From: an uncultured Clostridia bacterium
GTDB lineage: Bacteria > Bacillota > Clostridia > Oscillospirales > Oscillospiraceae
Direction of reading: 5' to 3'
Assembly (NCBI GenBank): GCA_937907975.1
Contig: CALEQS010000301.1
Location: forward strand, 1 to 8,565
DNA: 8,565 bases
The notes under the pieces were generated by a model. The model made no database searches, was not told the origin of the DNA, and worked only from the letters and a program-made list of their open reading frames with translations. This document shows positions 5,617 to 8,565 of this stretch, piece by piece. Within the stretch, counting starts at the first letter, position 1, and each line of letters opens with the position of its first letter. The position numbers and the translations under genes are program-made.

Positions 5617-6897
5617 TCACTTTGCGTATTCAAACTGTAGCTCGTACATACTCACGGTGTCGCCGTCCTGGATGCCCATGGCCTCCAGACGGTCGAACAG
5701 ACCGGAATTGCGCAGCTGCTGATCGAACCAGTTCCGGGATTCGGGGTCTTTGAAGTTGGTGCTCATGAGCACGCGCTCCAGCCAGTCGCCCTCCACATAC
5801 CAGATGCCGTCCTCGCGCTCGATGGTGACATCGCCGGAGGTGTCGATCTTGGGCGGACGGGGTGTGTATTCCGGCTCGTAGACCTTCACAGGCGGCAGGG
5901 TGGCCAGTTCTGCGGCAATGGCGTTTACCAGTTCCCGCACGCCCTTGTGGGCGGCGGCGGAGATCTCAAAGCAGGGGTAGCCAAGGCTCTCAACATGGGC
6001 CTTGAAGTCGGCCAGAAGCTGGGGATCGGTCAGAATATCCACCTTGTTGGCGGCCACGATCATCTTGCGGCCTGCCAGTTCGGGGGAGTAGCTCTTCAGC
6101 TCCTCGTTGATGGTGTCAAAGTCCTGAATGGGGTCGCGGCCCTCACTGCCGGACACATCCACCAGATGCACCAGCAGACGGCAGCGGTCAATGTGGCGCA
6201 GGAAGTCGTGGCCCAGACCGGCGCCCTCACTGGCGCCCTCGATGATGCCGGGAATATCCGCCATGACGAAGCTGACGCCCTCGTCCACATAGACCACACC
6301 CAGGTTGGGGAACAGTGTGGTGAAGTGGTAGTTGGCGATCTTGGGCTGGGCCTTGGACACCACGCTGAGCAGGGTGGACTTGCCCACATTGGGGAAGCCC
6401 ACCAGACCCACATCGGCCAACAGCTTCAGCTCCAGCGTCACTTCCCGGCTCTCGCCGGTCATGCCCGCCTTGGCAAAGCGGGGCACCTGACGGGTGGGGG
6501 TGGCAAAATGCTGGTTGCCCCAGCCGCCCCGGCCGCCCCGGGCCAGTACAAAGGGCTCTGCGTCGGACATGTCGTGAATGATCTCGTTGGTCTCGGTGTC
6601 GCGCACCACAGTGCCCCGAGGGACGCGGATGACCAGGTCGCTGCCGTCCTTGCCGCTCTTGCGGGAGCCGGAGCCGTCCACGCCGTTGGGGGCGGTGTAT
6701 TTGCGCTTATAGCGGAAGTCCATCAGGGTGGACATATTGTCGTCGACGACCAGAACGACGTTGCCGCCGCGGCCGCCGTCGCCGCCGTCCGGGCCGCCAG
6801 CGGCCACATATTTTTCCCGGTGGAAGGCAACTGCACCGTTGCCGCCGTTGCCCGCCTTTACGGTGATGCGGGCGGTATCCACGAAGGAAGCTGCCAT
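5617..6897 (-). CDS. obg: Obg/CgtA GTPase
   Basis: This essential GTPase works in late 50S subunit assembly and in the (p)ppGpp/stress response. All three domains are visible in 426 residues. The glycine-rich Obg fold (about 1-159) includes GPDGGDGGRGG. The G domain (about 160-335) has G1 GFPNVGKST (167-175), G2 Thr193/194, G3 DIPG (214-217), G4 NKVD (284-287) and G5 SAA (313-315). A C-terminal OCT domain (about 350-426) includes the GIWYVEGDWLERVLMSTNF segment. The start is fixed by AAGGAGG (plus strand 6906-6912) 8 nt upstream. It is the last of the classical rplU-prp-rpmA-obg order but stands behind a strong terminator, and I see no clear separate promoter in the 93-nt gap. Confidence 0.98.
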   Translation of the reverse strand: MAASFVDTARITVKAGNGGNGAVAFHREKYVAAGGPDGGDGGRGGNVVLVVDDNMSTLMDFRYKRKYTAPNGVDGSGSRKSGKDGSDLVIRVPRGTVVRDTETNEIIHDMSDAEPFVLARGGRGGWGNQHFATPTRQVPRFAKAGMTGESREVTLELKLLADVGLVGFPNVGKSTLLSVVSKAQPKIANYHFTTLFPNLGVVYVDEGVSFVMADIPGIIEGASEGAGLGHDFLRHIDRCRLLVHLVDVSGSEGRDPIQDFDTINEELKSYSPELAGRKMIVAANKVDILTDPQLLADFKAHVESLGYPCFEISAAAHKGVRELVNAIAAELATLPPVKVYEPEYTPRPPKIDTSGDVTIEREDGIWYVEGDWLERVLMSTNFKDPESRNWFDQQLRNSGLFDRLEAMGIQDGDTVSMYELQFEYAK

Positions 6898-6940
6898 CGT
6901 GATCTCCTCCTTACTTGCAGTGTGAAAAATACTTCCGGTG

Positions 6941-6977
6941 AAAAAAGCGCCCCGAACAGCCAGTGTTCGGGGCGCTT
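6941..6977 (-). terminator. Intrinsic terminator between rpmA and obg
   Basis: Read on the minus strand, a perfect 14-bp GC-rich stem (6964-6977 with 6945-6958) around a 5-base loop is followed by six T residues (6946-6941). It begins 14 nt after the rpmA stop codon and 44-80 nt before the obg start. By form it is a strong rho-independent terminator and should lower obg transcription relative to the ribosomal protein genes. Confidence 0.9.
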
Positions 6978-6990
6978 GCAGTAAACTGAA

Positions 6991-7272
6991 TTACTGAGCG
7001 ATCTCCACGATGGAGACCTGCTTGCGGTCCTTGCCCAGCCGCTCAAACTTGACGCGGCCGTCCTTCAGTGCAAAGAGGGTATCGTCTTTGCCGATGCCCA
7101 CGTTGGTGCCGGGATGGATCTTGGTGCCGCGCTGGCGGACCAGGATGTTGCCGGCGAGGACGAACTGACCGTCACCGCGCTTCACGCCCAGACGCTGGGA
7201 GTTGGAGTCACGGCCGTTCTTGGTGGAGCCGAGGCCCTTCTTATGAGCGAAGAACTGAATCGAAATCTTCAT
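6991..7272 (-). CDS. rpmA: 50S ribosomal protein L27 with cleavable N-terminal extension
   Basis: L27 sits near the peptidyl transferase centre, its N-terminus reaching the tRNA acceptor ends. The 93-residue product carries the conserved AHKKGLGSTKNGRDSNSQRLG (9-29) and the QRGTKIHPG-x-NVG block (47-59). It starts with the extension MKISIQFF (1-8). In Firmicutes such extensions, typically ending in QFF before Ala, are removed by the Prp protease, so the mature protein would begin at Ala9. The ATG follows GGAGGTG (plus strand 7282-7288) by 9 nt; that site overlaps the end of prp, whose stop codon is only 6 nt away, so translation is probably coupled. Confidence 0.98.
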   Translation of the reverse strand: MKISIQFFAHKKGLGSTKNGRDSNSQRLGVKRGDGQFVLAGNILVRQRGTKIHPGTNVGIGKDDTLFALKDGRVKFERLGKDRKQVSIVEIAQ

Positions 7273-7278
7273 AGGTCT

Positions 7279-7608
7279 TTACACCTCCAAAACAGTAATG
7301 TTGTCGGGGTACTCCTCCTGAAGGGAGGCGAGATACACCATGAGAGACACCAGAAGCGTCTGGCAGGTGCTGTCGATCTCCTCAGAGAGCCCACCGGGAA
7401 GATGGAAGGAAATGCTGGCGTTGTCGGCGTCGATCTTGACACTGGCGGCCAACCCCATGACGGTGTTGACGGCGCATTCCACCAGTCCGATCGTGCTGGA
7501 GACGGCGGCACAGACAATGTCGCTGCCCTCGTCGGCATAATCGCTGTGGCCGGAACTGGTGAACCCGGTGATCCGGCTGCCTTCCATGGTAAATGCGATG
7601 GTGGTCAT
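7279..7608 (-). CDS. prp: Prp cysteine protease that processes L27 (YsxB family)
   Basis: Prp removes the N-terminal extension of ribosomal protein L27 and is essential where studied in Staphylococcus aureus. The 109-residue product matches the family length and has the catalytic His/Cys pair in the signature GHSDYADEGSDIVCAAVSS (20-38), with His21 and Cys33. These are one residue offset from the S. aureus pair. It starts 3 nt after the rplU stop with only a weak AAGG ribosome binding site, so it is probably translated by coupling to rplU. It ends 6 nt before rpmA, its presumed substrate gene. Confidence 0.95.
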   Translation of the reverse strand: MTTIAFTMEGSRITGFTSSGHSDYADEGSDIVCAAVSSTIGLVECAVNTVMGLAASVKIDADNASISFHLPGGLSEEIDSTCQTLLVSLMVYLASLQEEYPDNITVLEV

Positions 7609-7611
7609 GCC

Positions 7612-7926
7612 TTAGCCAACAACGATCTTGTTGATGGTGACCTTAGTGTAGGGCTGACGATGGCCCTGCTTGCGCTTGTAGCCAGACTTCGGCTTATACT
7701 TGAAGACGACGATCTTCTTGCCCTTGCCGTTCTTCTCAACGGTGGCCTCCACCTTGGCGCCCTCCACGATGGGAGTGCCGAAAGTAGCCTTGTCATCGTC
7801 AATGACGGCCAGAACCTGATCGAAGGTCACGGCGTCGCCTGCTTCGACGGCCAGCTTCTCGATGAACAGGGTATCACCCTCAGCCACCTTATACTGCTTG
7901 CCACCGGTCACAATGATTGCGGTCAT
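7612..7926 (-). CDS. rplU: 50S ribosomal protein L21
   Basis: L21 binds 23S rRNA in the large subunit. The 104-residue product has the N-terminal AIIVTGGKQYKV block (3-14) and the C-terminal signature SGYKRKQGHRQPYT (81-94). The ATG at 7924-7926 is preferred to an in-frame GTG 12 nt upstream (7936-7938): the ribosome binding site AGAGGTG (plus strand 7936-7942) overlaps that GTG and sits 9 nt before the ATG. It is the first gene of the cluster, behind its own promoter and a structured leader. Confidence 0.97.
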   Translation of the reverse strand: MTAIIVTGGKQYKVAEGDTLFIEKLAVEAGDAVTFDQVLAVIDDDKATFGTPIVEGAKVEATVEKNGKGKKIVVFKYKPKSGYKRKQGHRQPYTKVTINKIVVG

Positions 7927-7967
7927 GCTTTGTTGCACCTCTTTCCTTTAATACGGGCTCGCTGTTG

Positions 7968-8001
7968 CAGGCGGATGGACATACTCCACCCTTGACACCT
8001 G
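7968..8001 (-). ncRNA. Candidate L21 leader structure in the rplU 5' UTR
   Basis: In the minus-strand transcript CAGGTG (8001-7996) can pair with CGCCTG (7973-7968, one G-U). It encloses a hairpin of GGGTGGA (7991-7985) with TCCATCC (7979-7973), again with one G-U; one base is shared between the two helices. It lies between the promoter and the rplU start, where Firmicutes carry the Rfam L21 leader, a proposed autoregulatory site bound by L21. The match to that family is by location and general shape; I could not score it against the model. Confidence 0.5.
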
Positions 8002-8018
8002 ATCAAAGCGGCTTACTT

Positions 8019-8047
8019 ATACTAACAAGAATTCCCCGATTTGTCAA
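8019..8047 (-). promoter_or_regulatory. Promoter of the rplU-prp-rpmA operon
   Basis: On the minus strand a consensus -35 box TTGACA (8047-8042) is followed after 17 bp by TAGTAT (8024-8019). Transcription should begin near 8012, giving a leader of about 86 nt before the rplU ATG. The -35 box starts only 14 nt after the amidohydrolase stop codon, and no terminator lies between. Confidence 0.85.
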
Positions 8048-8061
8048 GGAAAATCAAAAAT

Positions 8062-8565
8062 TTATTTCACCCGGCGGCCGTCGATGAACACGGCCTCCAC
8101 ACTGGCGTTCAGCTCCAGGGGAGAGCCGCGGAACACGGCGATGTCGGCGTCCTTTCCGACCTCCAGTGTACCCACCCGGTCGGCGATACCGGCGATGCGG
8201 GCGGCGTCCCGGGTGACGGCGGCCATGGCCTCCTCGGGATCAACGCCGTTTTTGGCGCACAGGGCGGCGGCCATGGGCAGGTACTGCTCCGGGTTTTCCG
8301 GGTGGTCGGTGCAGATGGCGGTCAGCACTCCGGCGCGCTTCAGAATGGCGGTGTTGTCCAGCCGCTGGTTGCTCAGCTCCGGCTTGCTCCGGTCACCGAA
8401 GATGGGGCCGGTGACGACCTGCACTCCGTCCTCCGCCAGCAGATCGGCGATGAGGTGGGCTTCCGTGCCGTGGATGATGACATAGCGCAGGTCAAATTCC
8501 TTGGCGATGCGTACAGCGGTGGCGATGTCGTCGGCGCGGTGGGCGTGGAAGTGGGCGGGCAGCTC
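8062..8565 (-). CDS. Amidohydrolase, imidazolonepropionase-like (5' end outside the window)
   Basis: The reading frame is open to the right edge, so 167 C-terminal residues are present and the N-terminal part lies outside. Reading from the edge, PAHFHAHRADDI contains the histidines typical of the mid-barrel metal site, VIIHGTEAH follows about 30 residues on, and ICTDHP carries the late metal-binding/catalytic Asp. The end (VGTLEVGKDADIAVFRGSPL...VEAVFIDGRRV) is the usual amidohydrolase C-terminal beta-sandwich return. Family members hydrolyse cyclic amides or peptide-like bonds with one or two metals; the substrate cannot be told here. A GTG at 8422-8424 is internal, not the start. It is co-directional with the rplU operon and no terminator follows it. 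Confidence 0.88.
   Translation of the reverse strand, partial: ELPAHFHAHRADDIATAVRIAKEFDLRYVIIHGTEAHLIADLLAEDGVQVVTGPIFGDRSKPELSNQRLDNTAILKRAGVLTAICTDHPENPEQYLPMAAALCAKNGVDPEEAMAAVTRDAARIAGIADRVGTLEVGKDADIAVFRGSPLELNASVEAVFIDGRRVK

Noticed and set aside
5947..6984. Long plus-strand open frame (345 codons) antisense to obg
   Set aside because: It covers the certain obg gene and extends through the rpmA-obg terminator; rich in Gly/Ala/His as expected from reading GC-rich obg codons in reverse.
7927..7938. GTG start for rplU, four codons upstream
   Set aside because: The GTG lies inside the ribosome binding site; the ATG at 7924-7926 gives the standard L21 N-terminus.
7114..7995. Plus-strand open frame (293 codons) opposite rpmA, prp and rplU
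   Set aside because: It spans three confidently identified genes on the other strand and has no ribosome binding site or recognisable motif.
1..8565. CRISPR arrays, tRNA or rRNA genes, insertion sequences, prophage or toxin-antitoxin genes
   Set aside because: Looked for and not seen: no regularly spaced repeats, no rRNA-like segments, no tRNA cloverleaf with the conserved TTCRA arm, and no transposase, integrase or toxin-like reading frame.

Overview
The window is GC-rich bacterial chromosome with Gram-positive (Firmicutes) signatures: strong AGGAGG-type ribosome binding sites, the rplU-prp-rpmA-obg cluster with a Prp protease, an N-terminally extended L27, and tRNA(Met) cytidine acetate ligase (TmcAL). 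Together with the base composition these point to a clostridial gut-type organism, most likely Oscillospiraceae/Ruminococcaceae. The family assignment is inference from gene content and style, not from a marker gene search.

Left part, + strand: tmcAL (128-1303) is followed after 7 nt by a MerR-type promoter with a 19-bp spacer and an internal dyad. This promoter drives a small MerR regulator (1389-1805) and an iron-dependent, YqhD/BdhA-like alcohol dehydrogenase (1802-2968) that overlaps it by ATGA. This looks like a self-regulated aldehyde or electrophile detoxification pair. A bidirectional terminator (2979-3017) separates it from a convergent minus-strand gene.

Middle: a minus-strand rhomboid-fold membrane protein (3017-3844) keeps the WR and GxxxExxxGS-like scaffold motifs but lacks the catalytic Ser and His, and carries a Cys/His-rich zinc-binding tail. 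Divergent from it, behind a good sigma-A promoter, is a six-helix membrane protein resembling ECF transporter S components (4026-4532), closed by an intrinsic terminator. The next ~320 bases have no convincing gene but contain a dense cluster of inverted repeats (about 4616-4883), the least explained part of the window.

Right part, minus strand: a promoter (8019-8047) and an L21-leader-like structured 5' UTR precede rplU, prp and rpmA. A perfect 14-bp stem terminator then lies between rpmA and obg, followed by obg and an AIM24/TIGR00266-family gene. Upstream of rplU is the 3' part of an imidazolonepropionase-like amidohydrolase that runs off the window edge. L27 has the N-terminal extension that Prp removes, so protease and substrate genes are adjacent.

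I see no wholly new multi-gene system (no defence island, CRISPR, prophage or biosynthetic cluster). The items most worth a second look are the catalytically dead, zinc-finger-tailed rhomboid, the hairpin-dense intergenic element and the terminator inside the ribosomal-protein/obg cluster.
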